Position numbers and translations under genes: made by a program. 64,000 bases of DNA from Dastarcus helophoroides (lineage: Eukaryota; Arthropoda; Insecta; Coleoptera; Bothrideridae): assembly GCA_028583605.1 (NCBI GenBank), contig CM053336.1, forward strand, positions 23,793,004-23,857,003, in the 5' to 3' direction. Below the pieces are notes generated by a model. It was not told where the DNA came from. It searched no databases and was given only the letters and a program-made list of their open reading frames with translations. Positions 1 to 12,450 of this stretch are shown here, in pieces; position 1 is the stretch's first letter, and each line of letters opens with the position of its first letter.

Positions 1-130
1 AAAGCGAATCCGGGAAAAACATAAGAACAGTGAAATTTCCAAAAAATAATTTTTATTTAGATAAACGGTAGATTTTTGAAGAAAATAGTTAACACTTTAA
101 AATCTTTGATTATTTGAAACTAAAAAAATA

Positions 131-1473
131 TACAGGATGGACCATAAGTAATGATACATAGAGCAAGAGTATATTTTTCGTATAAAATTAACGTGATTTA
201 GCCACATTTACCTTATACCAAAAGTTGATATTAACAGATATACAGGGCGTCAAAGTTGAAAAAAAATTGTGATTTTTTTTGCATAACTGATGAACACATT
301 TCACTATAGACATGAAATTTGGCATAGGGAGATTTCTTTGGTCAAGAAATTTTAATTTGCTAACAGATTGTCAGTAACTTATAGGGGGCGCCACCTGCGC
401 TACCATGTATTATTCTAAAGCATCATAACTTTTTCGTGCACTCATGTATACTTATTTTAAATGGACATTTTTATTTACCTACATTTTCTACGTAAAAAAG
501 GTATACTTTCTAAATGTTGATACAAGCAACCGTTTTCAAGATATTTGCCTTCAAAATTTGCCGTACATTTATTTTAAGTTATGTAAATGTGAATTTTTCC
601 CAGTAAGTTTCAAAGTAAAAGTAATAAAACTGACTCTAAAATAGTTGACATTAAATATTACTCTACTGATAATATTATTGCACATATTTTTTAAATTTGT
701 AAAGCAAATTTAAATAAAATACCAAAACAAAATTTATTTTTAAAAATAAGTATGTGGGAAATGAACTTTTTCATGTAAAGGGATTGTAAACAATTAAAAA
801 TCTGGCTGTCTTTTATTAAAATTAATCTCCAAACATCTGCTTTGACCACGCAGACTATTACCCTTTTCTTGTGCGGACTCAGAAATCATATCTCACATCT
901 CTATGTTAGAAAATAAATTAAGTCTTAATTTTTTGGATTTTATTTATTGAGATTTTCAAAATTTAGGTAATAATATTATCAGCAAAGTAATATTTTACAT
1001 CAATTAGTTTTAAAGCTGTCTTAGGATGACTTTATTTTCAAGCTTACTTCGACAATTTAATATCTTAGTAAGTAAAAACCAAGGCACGTCATGTTTTAAA
1101 GGCAAATATCTTGGAAACGGTTGCTCGTATCAACTTTCTTACTTAAAAAATATGGGGAAATAAAATAACTTATTCAAAATTTATATACGTGGGTGCACAA
1201 AAAAGTTATGATGATTTAGAATTATGCAGAATATCGCAGGTAGCGCCCCCTATCAGCTATTGGTAATATGTTAGCAAATTAGAGTTTGTCGACTATATTA
1301 CAATTCATTCCATAATTATACGAAAAAAAAACCGATTTTTTTTTTCAACTTTGACACCCTGTATCTCTGTTAATATCAACTTTTGGTATAAGGTAAATGT
1401 AGCTAAATTACATTATTTTTATTCGAAAAATCCAGCATTTCTCTGTGTACCATTACTTATGGTCCACCCTGTA
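131..1473. mobile_element. Mariner-like non-autonomous element with long inverted arms, copy 1
   Basis: The ends read TACAGGATGGACC at 131 and GGTCCACCCTGTA up to 1473, flanked by TA on both sides, the target duplication used by Tc1/mariner elements. The two arms are inverted copies of one another for about 430 bases (131-565 and about 1085-1473). Both contain a second inner motif, CAGGGTGTCAAAGTTGA. The centre, about 565-1085, is AT-rich with no transposase. A sister copy lies at 54347-55735 and allows the boundaries to be checked. ORFs inside (444-644, 1351-1569) are chance frames in the arms. I infer a non-autonomous element mobilised in trans. Confidence 0.8.
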
Positions 1474-1539
1474 TATTTTTTTCTTACCAATTTTGATTTT
1501 CTGCTAAATTTCAACTTACTCAAAGCTTTTAGTTATTTT

Positions 1540-3245
1540 CTTAAAATTCAAGATTCCATAAAAAAGTGAAATATGGGAACTGTACCTCTAAAATAAAATT
1601 TACCAGATTCTATTTTTAAATATATAAAAAAATCACTCCAATTCCGGGGTTTAAAATTGCAAGATGGAAACAAAATTTTTGAAAAAACATCACATTCTGA
1701 AGAAAACTCAGTATTTATATTTATAACCAAAAATCAAAAACAGAAAACTGAGAATATCAGAAAAAAAACTTAAAACTTGTTTAAGAAATTCTCAAATACT
1801 CGACTTAAAATGTGATAATCTTAAATTTAAAATTTTGATAAAATCTCAAATATTCAAATTTTTTTCCAAGTTTTTATTTTGAATGAAAATGTGAACTTTC
1901 TCTGGAAATTTTTGACTTTCTTTTAAAATTTTGGGTTAAAGATGGAAATAAAAAAATAAAAAAATTAGGCACGGGAATTTTGGGCAGTTAAATTGCAATA
2001 TTTTAAAAACATTTGTAAATTTCTATTAATTTCTGATTATTGACATTAACTCACAATCAGATATTTCATTTTTTACGATATATCCTTCGAAACTTCAAAA
2101 TATCTAGAAAAAGTCGAAATCTTGAGAAAGCTTCTGTTAACAGATTTGCCTTTATTTTTAATATTTCAATTAAAACGTGTCTTTTTTATGTATTTTTCAA
2201 AATTTCGACTTTTAACTCAAAATTTAGATTTTTTAAAAAAAGACTTCCTATTCATTTAGATTTTCATATCTTCATTCTCCAAATTTCGAATTTAAACTCG
2301 ATAAAAATCGAAAACCAAACTAAGGATTTAGTTAAAATTTGGATATTTTTTTTTTATTTTCTTGAAAAGTTCGAAATATTATGATTAAAATTGAAATGTT
2401 TGTTAGTAAATTCACTATACGTGGCTGGTTTAGGAACCTCCTTTCACGCCTTTGTTTTTTGAAATTTTTGTGTTTTTGTTTTGCCAATCCAAAATTTAAT
2501 TTAAAAATTCTAAAAATTTCTTCCTAAAATTTTGGAACCTGATACTCCTGGAAAGAGTTAAAAATGTGAAGTTTCATGTTGGACTTTCAGCTATTTTCTT
2601 AAACCTTTCGATTTAAACTTTGCTACTTTAGACCAAATTAGATTCTAACTTCAAGAAAAAGTCAAAATATCGAGATCCAAATTGAGTTTAAACAAATCTA
2701 ATTATAACAAAACTTTCGTGGCAAAAAATCCTTTATAGAAAAGTTTCCGGAAAAAAGCAAAAATTTCTTGTTTGAGATAATGAATTTTAATTTTAATCTC
2801 TTCTCTAAACTCGAAATCAACACCTTACTTAAAACTTAGAAATTTAATATCAAAAGTTTGATCTTGATTTTAAAATTTCAAATTGTTTTATATAATTTTC
2901 AGTTTAAATTTAAATCTTACTTACTCTAAGAAATTTTTAATTTAGAATTAATTTTGTAATAAAGTTTGCATGTTTCTCAAATATTTTATTTTATCAAAAT
3001 TGGGAGTTTATACATATTTGAATTTTTTTATTGTTTTATCTAAAATCAAAAATTCAACTTGAAATTTGAAGTAATTTTTGTGCTAAATTTCGACTAACTT
3101 GTCTCGAAAACTTAAATTTTTCAAAATTTGCATTTTTAGCCTGAAATTTTTTCCTAAACTTCAAATTTATAATCTGAGTTTTTTTTCCAAAATTTTGAGT
3201 CAGCTTTTCGTGAAATCTGCAGTTTAAAATTGATATTTTTACAAG
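1540..3245. repeat. Degenerate AT-rich simple-sequence block
   Basis: This stretch is built from loosely repeated words such as AAATTTCGACTTTT, TTTTCAAAATTT and their complements, with no clean period. No gene signal is visible. Frames at 1548-1730 and 2040-2384 are rich in Phe, Ile, Lys and Asn, which is what random AT-rich DNA gives. The same word family recurs in many blocks of the window. Confidence 0.6.
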
Positions 3246-3344
3246 GTTACAAAGGGCTAGTACCCCTTTGGCCCTCGGAGTAGTTATTTCTTGTGGTTTT
3301 AAATATTTAAATTTCGACCACCGTAAATTATTGATGAAACGTTT

Positions 3345-6056
3345 TTCTTTTAAAGTTTAATCCACTCGCAAAAGGGTAACCCCATTATACTTTCAAAGCA
3401 CTGCGAGTAAGATGCGGAAACAAGGATAGATGGCGATGAACCGCCTTCTTAAACAAGGATAGATTGTAATTTTTGGGAGAAATTTCTTTCGGTAACAAGT
3501 TCCATAATTTGAAAGTTCTATAGAAAAAAAAAGTCTCCGTAGACAGAAGTCCTCACTGTGTCAAGCTGGACCGCATAGGAATTTGCTGTCTCCGACTGTC
3601 TAGCACGCCTCAAGAATCTTGCCCTTAGTGGCTATTAGTTCCTGCGAGCATCTTCCATGATAGTACTTGTAGAAAAGAGACAAGTCACCAACCATACGCC
3701 TGTGCTTTAATGTTTCGAGAGAATCGGTCAGATTCTCGTCATCAATTAGGCGAATCGCTCTTCTTTGAATTGAATCCAAGAGATCTAAAGTGTGTTTTGG
3801 GGCTGAACTCCAAACATGAGAACAGTATTCTAATGTTGGCCTAACTTGAGCTTTGTATAGTGCTAATAGCTGATGAGATGTGAAGTACTTTTTAGTTCTA
3901 AAAAGAAAGCCTAGCTTCTGAGAGGCGGATTTGGCGCACATGATCGTCCCAAGAGAAGTTAGTGCTCGAATTCACTCCTAGGATAGATAGATTAGATCTC
4001 ATCAGAAGGATTTTACTGTCCATTATTATGTTGCATTATCCTTTGATGTTTTCTTAGAGAAAACCGCGGCCTGGGTTTTTGAAGCGCTAAAGTCGACCAA
4101 ATTGTTCTTATCCCATTCCAGAATAACCTCGAGATCCCGATTAATCGTCTGTATCTGCTGTTCCCTTAGTCGATCTGAAGCAGCGATAGATAATGGTTTG
4201 TCGGGGAAAAAAGATGACACAAGATTACTATCATCTGCATAGCTGTATATAGGATTGAAAGTTGAAACTAAGAGATCGTTAATGTGCAACAGAACTAGAG
4301 AAGGAGACACCCCTGCTTTAATCGCAAATGTCTTGGATGAGATGCCATCGACGACGCCCTGAAGAGATCTGTCAGCGAGAAAATTGGATATCAAATGACG
4401 GAGTTCAGGAGGAAGACCATAAGATGTTAATTTGGCGAAAAGAGATCGGTGCCAGACTCTGTCGAAAGTCTCTGAGATATCCAATGCCACAATCCTAGCC
4501 TCACCATGTTTTTCATCGCTGACTTACAGATATGCCAGTAGATCGCCAGTGGAACCTTATTGTCTAAAACCGTATTATCTGTCGGAGATGATTCTATTTT
4601 CCGCCAGATATTTGAGAATCGCGATGTTGATAACCTTTTCCATCACTTTAGATATAACGGGTAACAAAGATATAGGGCGATAGTTGTTAGCCAGATTCCA
4701 TTTTCTCTTTTAAGGGACAGATTGCACTCTAGCAGATTTCCAGATGTTAGGGAATACACCTTTGTTGTAAGAGAGTGTGAACAATTTGCTTAGGACAGGA
4801 GTCAACTCTGGGGCGCACTTCTTAAGAACAATAGCGTTAATACCATCAAGGCCAGAAGCTTTCGAGGTGTCGAGCTTAAGGGGAATCTTCCTGATTGTGC
4901 GTTGTCTGAAAACAACTTCAGGCATTGAAGTGCCAACCTTAGGAAGAATAGGAGGTTTTGCGCCTCGAGAATCAAGATTGGAATTTTCAGCAAACATTAA
5001 GGCTAACATGTCAGCCTTTTCCTAGGAGGCAGTACCAATATTGCTATTTTCATCGAGTAAAGGTGGAAAATTTAAAGGTGTAAAATTCTTTCCAATCGAC
5101 TTTGCAAATCCCCAGGTCCTTTGACCTGGAACCATTCGGACAGTTGATAAGCCTCTGGCGCATTTTATGATCGAAATCACCTTTTGCCTCGTCAATAACC
5201 TGTTTACAAGAATTTCGTCCATCTACAAATATGGTCCGAGTCCCAACTGAGGGATTATTTCGCCAACTACGATATGCGCGATTTTTGCAGGAGACAGCCC
5301 AAGCACATTTTTTACTGAACCAAGATTTGCTGGAGGCAGACTTCTTTTGGGATTGGGAAATTAAGCATTCCATACCAATCAGGATAGTTTCCGTGATGGA
5401 CTCGGCGACTAAGGACTTGCCATGGGAAAGAAGTCTCTTAATTCTTCTCAGTTTGCCGAGTTAAAGTACCAAACCCTACGAGACTACATCTGGGAAGGAG
5501 GTAGTCTATGAAGCGAGCGAGAGGCTGCTATAAGCTTGTGATCCGAGCGAATTTCCAAGCGGTGATACAGAGATTTTATACGAATTTGGTGAATTTGTAA
5601 GGAAAAGGTCGAGGAGATTAGGTTGAAGGGTATCTACATCAGAAATTCTTGTGGGTTCCTCAACTAATTGTGACAGTCCACCCTTTCCGCGTCGTCAGTT
5701 CGGAAAGAAAACCTTGACCAGTGGATGTTGTGTACGTTGAAGTCACCGAGAAAAACAACCTCAGCTTTTGGATAACTCGTCTGTAGGTGATCAAAGGTTA
5801 CGGAGAGATAAGAGAAGAGCTGTCGGTATGAGGGATCATTTGAAGGCAAATAATGTGAACAAATGAATGTTACTTAGTTTTTAGAGCAGATTTTCAGCCA
5901 AATCACATTATGATCAGCAGATTTCAGTGCTACTTCTCGTTGACAGGACAGGTCGCTTCGCGTAAAAGCACAACTTCCCTCTTGTGTCGAAATTTTGTGT
6001 GCAAGTCGTAGATAGGGCAAAGCAAATGGAGTGTATGGATAGGGTTGGCTATTCAT
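3345..6056 (-). mobile_element. Jockey-like non-LTR retrotransposon, dead copy 1
   Basis: Broken frames on the minus strand together spell a Jockey-type pol. From the 5' side: the end of an endonuclease domain (5874-6056 with SADHNVIWLKI; 5664-5849 with VVFLGDFNVHN), a linker (5050-5373), the start of reverse transcriptase (4710-5009, with LDGINAIVLKKCAPEL), the palm (4026-4490, ALDISETFDRVWH and then YSYADDSNLV holding the catalytic YADD), and the C-terminal thumb region (3600-3941, IQRRAIRLIDDENLTDSL and HRRMVGDLSLFYKYYHGRCS). Frameshifts and stops separate these pieces, so it cannot be active. The 3' end lies near 3345. The 5' side stops at the mariner-like element at 6045. A second copy is at 10590-12450 on the other strand, and a 3' tail lies at 52185-52330. 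Confidence 0.85.
3420..3468 (-). repeat. Short duplication in the 3' UTR of the Jockey-like element
   Basis: The 14-base word AAACAAGGATAGAT occurs twice about 36 bases apart, at about 3419 and 3454. The other copies of the 3' UTR (12330-12440 and 52225-52330) carry similar words around the same spot, so this is probably slippage within this copy. Confidence 0.5.
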
Positions 6057-7577
6057 TAAGGATATGTCAAGTTACTCATGCGTACCAAATTTCAATTTTT
6101 TATTTTTTATCATTTAAAAGATATTTAACAAATATTAGCTAATTTGAAAAATCAAGGAATCTAATTTAACTTAATAATTTTTCTTTAATAAATGTTCAAA
6201 ATGTTGTCCATTTATTAACTGACAATACCCTACATGAAACAGAAACTCGCTTTGAACATTTCTAATTACTTCGGGGAAAATGAGTCTATACTGCTGTCTT
6301 ATTTATCCTTTCCACTCCTCAATATTTGCAGGTTTGGTCTTAAAAACTTTGCTCTTTAAGTACCCCCATAAGAAATAGTCCATGGGTGTTAAGTCCAAAG
6401 ATATGGATGGACATTTAAAAGGTCCTCTTGTATCAATCCATCTCCCTGGGAATACATCATCCAGATACTCACTGACAGGTCTTGCAAAATGAGGAGGGGC
6501 ACAGTCTTGTTGAAACCAGATGTTTCTATTCGGGACATCAGCTTTGAACGGATCAGGAAACAAAATAGCTAAATCAGGAATTAGCTCTTCCTGCAAGAAT
6601 TCTAAATATCTTGCCCCATTGAGATTTTCTTGGAAGAAAATTATTCCTATAACTCGAACACCAACAATCACTACCCAAACATTGACTTTCTCTGGATGTT
6701 GAGTGCGGCCGTCCCTTATCCAGTGTGGATTGTTGTCTGCCCAGTAACGACAATTTTGAGGATTTAGCTCATTATTTAACATAAACGTTGATTCATCTGA
6801 GATTCATCTATGCTTAGAACATTTGTGTCCAGTAGATCCATCATTTGTTCGCAAAACTGGATTCTTCTATCCGGATCATCTTCTAAGAGTGTATGAAAAA
6901 TTGTCAGTTTATAAGGATAAAATTCTTGCATTTCCAGAAATCTTGCAACTGAAAACTGGCTAATTTCGAATTCCCTACCTATCTGACTAGTAGGGACATG
7001 AGGATTTTCTTGGACAGAGAGAAGTACATCAATTTTGACATCTTCATTGAGCGCATTCTGACGATTACTTGTTTTTCTTAAATGTCCATTTTCCCGAAAC
7101 TTTTTTTAATCATGCTTACGATACTTTGCGATATGGGTAGTAAATCAGGATACTTCTCTCTGAATAAACGAATAACTTCATTTTGTGTTTTTGTTCTATC
7201 TCCGTAGCCAATCATTAATAAAATTTCAATTTTGTGGGTTTCAGTTAAGTACGGCATTTTGGTGGATTTTTTAATAAATGGTGTTTTTCACTAAACGCAA
7301 ACTAATAGCCTCCTTGATCAATACGATACTATTCCCCTTATTTATTTTTATTATTTTTTTACAAGATTATGATAAGACGTCAACTCAGTTTAATAAAAAA
7401 TGTCAATACCTTCTGATATGCGGCTTCTAAACCTTATGAAAATTCTATTGAATTGAATCAGATTTCTTGATTTTTCGAATTAGTTATTAAATTTGTAAAT
7501 ATCTTTTAAATGGCAAGGAATAAAAAATCAAAATTTACTACGCATGGGTAACTTGATATATCAATTAAAAATAGCCA
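6045..7577 (-). mobile_element. Mariner-like element with inverted repeats of about 130 bases
   Basis: The left end, starting TTGGCTATTCATTAAGGATA at 6045, is the inverted counterpart of the right end finishing at about 7577. Pairing continues for about 130 bases (6045-6178 against 7440-7577), for example CAAGTTACTCATGCGTA against CAAGTTACCCATGCGTA. Inside is a nearly full-length transposase on the minus strand. The left end lies directly against the endonuclease part of the Jockey-like element, so it inserted into or beside that copy. The sequence to about 7650 (GACGTCATATCTTAAATTTT and CATGCTGTATA) may still belong to the element, so the right boundary is uncertain. Confidence 0.75.
6303..7257 (-). 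pseudogene. Mariner-like transposase (HTH plus DDE), frameshifted
   Basis: The product would bind the element's terminal repeats and catalyse cut-and-paste transposition in the nucleus. It starts at ATG 7257 (MPYLTETHKIEILLMIGYGD), an N-terminal helix-turn-helix region (DUF4817-like) found in many insect elements. This is followed by an ENPHVPTSQIGREF second HTH and LLEDDPDRRIQFCEQMM. The DDE part holds SDES (first Asp region, near 6800), NVWVVIVG, WFQQDCAPPHFARPV (second Asp) and LDLTPMDYFLWGYLKSKV (third region). About 317 codons are covered, close to a full transposase. There are at least two frameshifts, one near 7110 and one near 6795, so this copy is inactive but fairly young. Frames on the other strand (6520-6702) are shadows. 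Confidence 0.8.
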
Positions 7578-7779
7578 AGAAAAAAATGGGGTTGCTATTT
7601 AAAAAATTGTTGATGACGTCATATCTTAAATTTTGGACATGCTGTATATGCTGCTCTATATGCGCAAATTGAAATATTAATCGACGTGTCCAAACATATT
7701 TCCAAAAAAAAACGGTCTTTGCTTAATTGAATTTATTCCAAGTTACAGACTAGCACAGTATAGGATATAGCAAAGCGAT

Positions 7780-10010
7780 ATATTTTGTTTTAAAATTTTA
7801 ATATTTTGGTGAAATTCTATTTTTTCTCAACATTTTTATTTAAACTTTTAGTAAAATTTTGATTTTAAAATTATTACGTTTCAACTGTAATTTAATTCTG
7901 ACATCCAACTAGAAATCGGATTTTTTTTCAGTATTAAAATGTCTGCTTTTTTTTCTAACATTTCGTGTTTAAATCAAAATGTCTAATTTTTACACAAATT
8001 TTTGAGCTTAAACGTTACATGCGACTTTACATGTCACTTTTTCTCGTATACGAGTGAGTTTAAGCATAATTTTTTCTCATTTTTAATCAATTTTAAGTTT
8101 AGGCTGAAAAGATAAAAAATTTTCATATTATAAATATGAAAGTTTATTTTAATTGTGACCTATTTGGTTGGTAACAAGGTGATTGTGAATTTTAAATAAG
8201 AACGAAAATTTAATATTTTTTTAAATATAATTTTATTCGCTTAAATATTATCCGTTTCAAAATTAAAAACATTTTTTAGTGATTTCGTGTTTTTTTCCTA
8301 GTATTTCGCGAATACGTTATACATATATTCTAGGGAAAAAAAAAACACGAAATCACTAAAAAAATGTTTTTAATTTTGAAACGAATAATACTTAAGCGAA
8401 TAAAATTATATTTAAAAAAAATATTAAATTTTCGTTCTTATTTAAAATTTTAGTTGTTAGGTAATCAATCTCCAAATTTTAGTGCAAACATTTTTGATTT
8501 TTCGGGAAAAGATTAAAAAATTTTTATCAAGAATTGGAAAAATTATTATTTTCGAGAAAACACTCAACATTAAAACATTTCATTTGAATATTTAAAACTT
8601 TTTCTTTTCTTTTTGATTATAAAATTTAAACATTAATGTTTGACTTAAAATTTAAATTTAAAAATTATTTTTCTGATCTTAAATACAAATTTTAGGTTTT
8701 TACTTTAATACTAATCTGAAAATGTTAGTTTCAAAATTTCGAGAAAAAATGGAAATAGAAAAATTTGGATAAAAACCCAAGATTTCTGAAAAATATTAAC
8801 ATTTCTAAAAAATGTTAAATATGCTTTAAAAATTTAATAATATTAAATTAGATTTTTAAAGCTAAAACCGAAAATTTCAAGAGGTTCGAGGTTTTTAAAA
8901 AATTTAACTTTTTCCTAAATTATTGTAATGTAGTTATTTAAATTTTTAATTTCAACGTCAATTTTAAACGTACTTTCGACATTACCAATATCCGAAATTC
9001 CTTAAAAAATATTTCCTTAAATTTAGAGCTCAAATTCAAACTTTCGAGATTAAAACTTTAAGTTTCAAGAATAAATGAACATTTTAATTGGCAGCGGAAA
9101 ATTTCGTTATCAAAATCAAAATGTTTTTTTCCAGATTAGGAATTTTAGGAAAAAAGTAGAAATTTCCAAAATACAATAAGAAGTTTAAAAAATGTTCAAA
9201 ATTTCTGGAGAAAGTCAAAATTTGGGGAAAAATTATATTTTTTAAAAATTCGAGATACCTTTGTTATTTTGTAAAATAACTTCATTTTGAGGTTTTCTGT
9301 AATTTTATTTTTTTTTTTCGACATTCGAGAATCACTTATTATATGAAAATGAAAAAAGCAAGAAATCTTACTTCTTGCTAAAATAACTTCTGTCTTGTCT
9401 TGTTCTTACTTTCTAATTTCTCGTCTTGTTCTTGCAGAAAGAACAGCAAGAAAAAGCAATACAAAAACAAGAAACTCATGAAACACTAAGAAAAAAGGTT
9501 GACATTTTGAATTTAAAGTCGAAATTTTGACCCAGTTTTCGCAGTTTTAAGTTTAAATCGATATTACGAGATTTTAGACGAAATCTTGATAAAAAATCAA
9601 AATTTCGGGAAATTTCAATATTACATTAAAATATTGACTGGAAACTTGAATCTTTGTAGGAAACATGGAATTGTCGAATTTCAAGTCAATTTAAAAAAAA
9701 ATTCCGAAATGTGAAGTCATTTGACATTTAGTCATTAAAAAATAACAAAAAAGGCGTGCAGAAGCGTGTTATAGATAACTCTTCTCTTAAAAATATTCCT
9801 GGTCACTTCAATTTCTGCAACAAAAAATTCTAACTTTATAACCTCAAATTTTCGATGTTAAAGCATAAATTTAAAGTAAATATCTCAAGTTTTAACTTAA
9901 AATTCCCTCTATTTTGCGAAATATCGAATTTCGTCTACGAATCTTTGAGTTTTTTAAAAATTTGTTTAAAATAGAGTTAGAAAGATTTCGATTTTTTTTA
10001 ATTTCACCAA
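7780..10010. repeat. AT-rich degenerate block with foldback and CAAGAA-type microsatellite
   Basis: This is low-complexity AT DNA of the AAATTTCGA/TTTTTCAAAATT word family, without coding signal. It contains the foldback at 8188-8449, described separately. At about 9345-9475 it holds a degenerate CAAGAA/TTCTTG repeat that begins with a short hairpin, AGCAAGAAATCTTACTTCTTGCT being nearly self-complementary (9357-9379). Confidence 0.6.
8188..8449. mobile_element. Foldback/MITE hairpin with arms of about 115 bases
   Basis: The left arm 8188-8301 and right arm 8330-8449 are reverse complements with few mismatches. For example GTGATTTCGTGTTTTTTTCC pairs with the A-rich right-arm word ending CACGAAATCAC, and TTTAAATAAGAACGAAAATT pairs with AATTTTCGTTCTTATTTAAA. 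The loop is about 28 bases. No ORF is present. No convincing target duplication is seen. It is either a foldback transposon or a local inverted duplication. Confidence 0.75.
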
Positions 10011-10169
10011 AAATTCAACTTTGAAAAGATTGAATATAAAATTTTTGAGATGAAAATTTTAAATTCGGCATTTTGAAATAAATTCTATTGGAAAAAATGT
10101 AACAATTCCTAAGTAAAATTGATGTTTTAAATTTAGTATTGATAATTATTAAAAAACAAAAACAAAAAA

Positions 10170-10330
10170 AAAATTGTGGAACGGACTGGTCCTTGGTTAT
10201 CTTCAAAAATTAAAATACAAATCTTGTCCCCTGAGTCCAAAAAGATTAAAAAACACAAAAGATGTTGCTCTAACGCGTTTCGATAGCCCAGCTATCATCT
10301 TCAGAGAGATACTCTCAACTCTCAACAATT
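10170..10330. repeat. Interspersed repeat fragment with a hammerhead-like core (minus strand)
   Basis: This fragment matches 19600-19790 closely: GGAACGGACTGGTCCTTGG, CTTGTCCCCTGA, and the segment from TTGCTCTAACGCG to CATCTTCAGAGAGATACT. A short piece of it (GGGGACAAGATTTGTATTTC) also occurs inside the element at 22.8-25.1 kb, near 23620. The ribozyme-like core is listed separately. I take it as the end of a Penelope-like or other retroelement, but no protein is attached. Confidence 0.55.
10268..10308 (-). ncRNA. Hammerhead-ribozyme-like core (degenerate)
   Basis: Read on the minus strand: CTCT, CTGAAGA, one extra T, a perfect 6-bp hairpin GATAGC/GCTATC, GAAA, the palindrome ACGCGT formed with the last A, T, then AGAG pairing with CTCT. 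The order and elements (CUGANGA, helix II, GAAA, very short helix III, helix I closing) match a type I hammerhead. The T between A9 and helix II departs from the canonical core, so cleavage is doubtful. Confidence 0.35.
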
Positions 10331-10589
10331 TTTAAAAACAAAAAATGTACATATATATTCGAAATTTGAAACATTAACTAACAATTTGAGACCTAGGTCG
10401 TTCGTATAAAGAATCAACAATAAATTTTTTGTATTAAAGTTGAAATTCTGGAAAAAATATGAGGTTGTACACAAAAGTTTCCGAAAAAAATCTAGACGAA
10501 TTAAACCAAATATTTTGACAAAAACAGCAAAAAAAAAACAACTAAAACTACCTTTACACTGATGACGAAAACAATGAAAACTGAAGCAG

Positions 10590-12450
10590 AATTATTTTAA
10601 TATAGATATTGCTCAGAAAAGTTGATATTTACAAAAAACCAGGCAACAACTGTTTTCGATCGTAAAATGCGATAGAGGCTTATCAACTGTCTGAAGGCTT
10701 CCAGGTACTTTTGGGGATTTGCAAAGGCGATTAGAAGGAATTTTACGTCTTGAAATTTTCCACCTCTACTCGGTGGCAAAAAAAGTATTGCTACTACTTC
10801 CAAGGAAAATACTGACTTGCCAGCTTTAGGGTTTGCTGGAAATTTCGACCTTAATTCTCCAAACCCAGAACCTCCTATTCTTCCTAAGGTTGACACTTCG
10901 ATGATTGAAGTTGTTTTTAGACAACCCCCAGGAAGATTCTCCTCAAGCTCTCACTTCGAAAGCTTCTGACCTTGATGGCATCCCCGTTATTGTGCTCAAG
11001 AAGTGCGCTCAAGAGTTGACTCCTGTCCTGAGCAGATGGTTCCCACTTTCTTACCAAAAAGGTGTCTCTAAAAAGGAAAAAAGAAATCTTCGCCCTATAT
11101 CTTTGTTGTCCGTTATATTTAAAGTGATGGAAAAGGTTATCAACGTCGAGATTCTCAAATATCTGGAGAAGAACCGAATCATCTCGGACAGGCAATACGG
11201 TTTCAGGCAATAACGCTTAACTGATGATCTACTGGCATATGTTACTCAAATTTGTAACTCAGCTATGGAAAAACACGACGAGGCTAGGATTGTGACATTG
11301 AATAGCTTAAACTCCTTCCACAGAGTCTGGCACTGATCCCTTCTCGTCAAACTAACACCTTGTGATCTTCCTTCTGGACTCTGTCATTTGATATCCAGTT
11401 TTCTCGCTGACAGATATCTTCAGATCATCGTTGATAGCGTCTCATTCGAGACATTTGCGATTAATACAGAGGTTGCCTTAGGGGTCTTCTACTGTGTTTT
11501 TGTTACACATAAACCATCTCTTAGCTTTAATTTCCAATCCGATATACAGCTACACAGAAGATAGTGGCCTGGTGTCATTTTTTTTTCTCCGATAAACGAT
11601 TATCCGTCGCTGATTCAGATCAACTAAGGAAACAACAGATACAGATAATTAATCGGGATTTTAAAATCTTTCTGGAATGGGTTAAGAAAAATCTGGTCGA
11701 CATTAACGCCTTAAAAACTCAGGCCGCGGTTTTCTTTAAAAAGGCATCCATGGATAATACAACAAACATACTTACGGGCGGTAAAATCCTCCCGATGGTA
11801 TTTAATCTGTGTATCCTAGAAGTGAATGCGAACACTAACTTCTCGTGGAACAATCATGTGCGCGCCATTGCTAAGTCCGCCTCTCAGAAGCTAGGCTCTC
11901 TTTTTACAGCTAAAAAGTATTTCACATCTCATCAGCTGCTCACGCTATACAAAGTTCAAGTTGGGCCAACACTTAATACTGTTCTTATGTTTGGAGTTTA
12001 GCTTCAAAGCATAATTTGGCTCTTTTGGATTTAATTTAAAGAAAAGCGATCGACCTAATTGATGACGAGAGTTTAACAGATTCTCCTAAAATACTAGAGC
12101 AAGGCGAATGGTTGGGGACTTATTTGTTTTATACAAGTTCTTTCAAGGAAGATGCTCGCAGGAACTAATGGATTTGAATCCCCCAAAGGTAAAATTTTTA
12201 AGGCACACAAGACAGTTTTAGACAGCAATTTGGGCGGTCCAACTTGACATAATGAGATTTTCTGTCTATGGAGATTCTTTTATCTATTAAACTTTCAAGC
12301 TGTGGAATTCGTTATCGAAAGGAATTTTCCTTGTTTAAGAAGGCCATCGCCATCTATCCTCGTTTTCGCATCCTACTCGCAGTGTTTGAAGGCATAATGG
12401 TGTTGCCCTTTGCGAGAGGATTAAGCTTAAAAAAAAAGGATCTCGCAGTT
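10590..12450 (+). mobile_element. Jockey-like non-LTR retrotransposon, 5'-truncated copy 2
   Basis: This copy is in plus orientation and is the same family as 3345-6056: ATTTTCCACCTCTACTCG, AAGAAGTGCGCTCAAGAGTT and CTTAACTCTCAGAAGC-type blocks align with it. Frames at 10905-11213 (start of RT), 11564-12001 (palm end and thumb: NRDFKIFLEWVKKNLVD, SASQKLGSLFTAKKYFTSHQ) carry the coding remains. The active-site region around 11550 reads as YTEDSG rather than YADD. The 5' end lies near 10590 within the linker between endonuclease and RT, typical 5' truncation. The 3' end is the A-run near 12430. Several frameshifts and stops make it inactive. Confidence 0.8.

Noticed and set aside
444..644. ORF repeated almost identically at 54653-54862, suggesting a conserved small protein
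   Set aside because: It lies in the arms of two copies of the same transposon. The similarity is that of the DNA, and the frame is not kept in the opposite arms.
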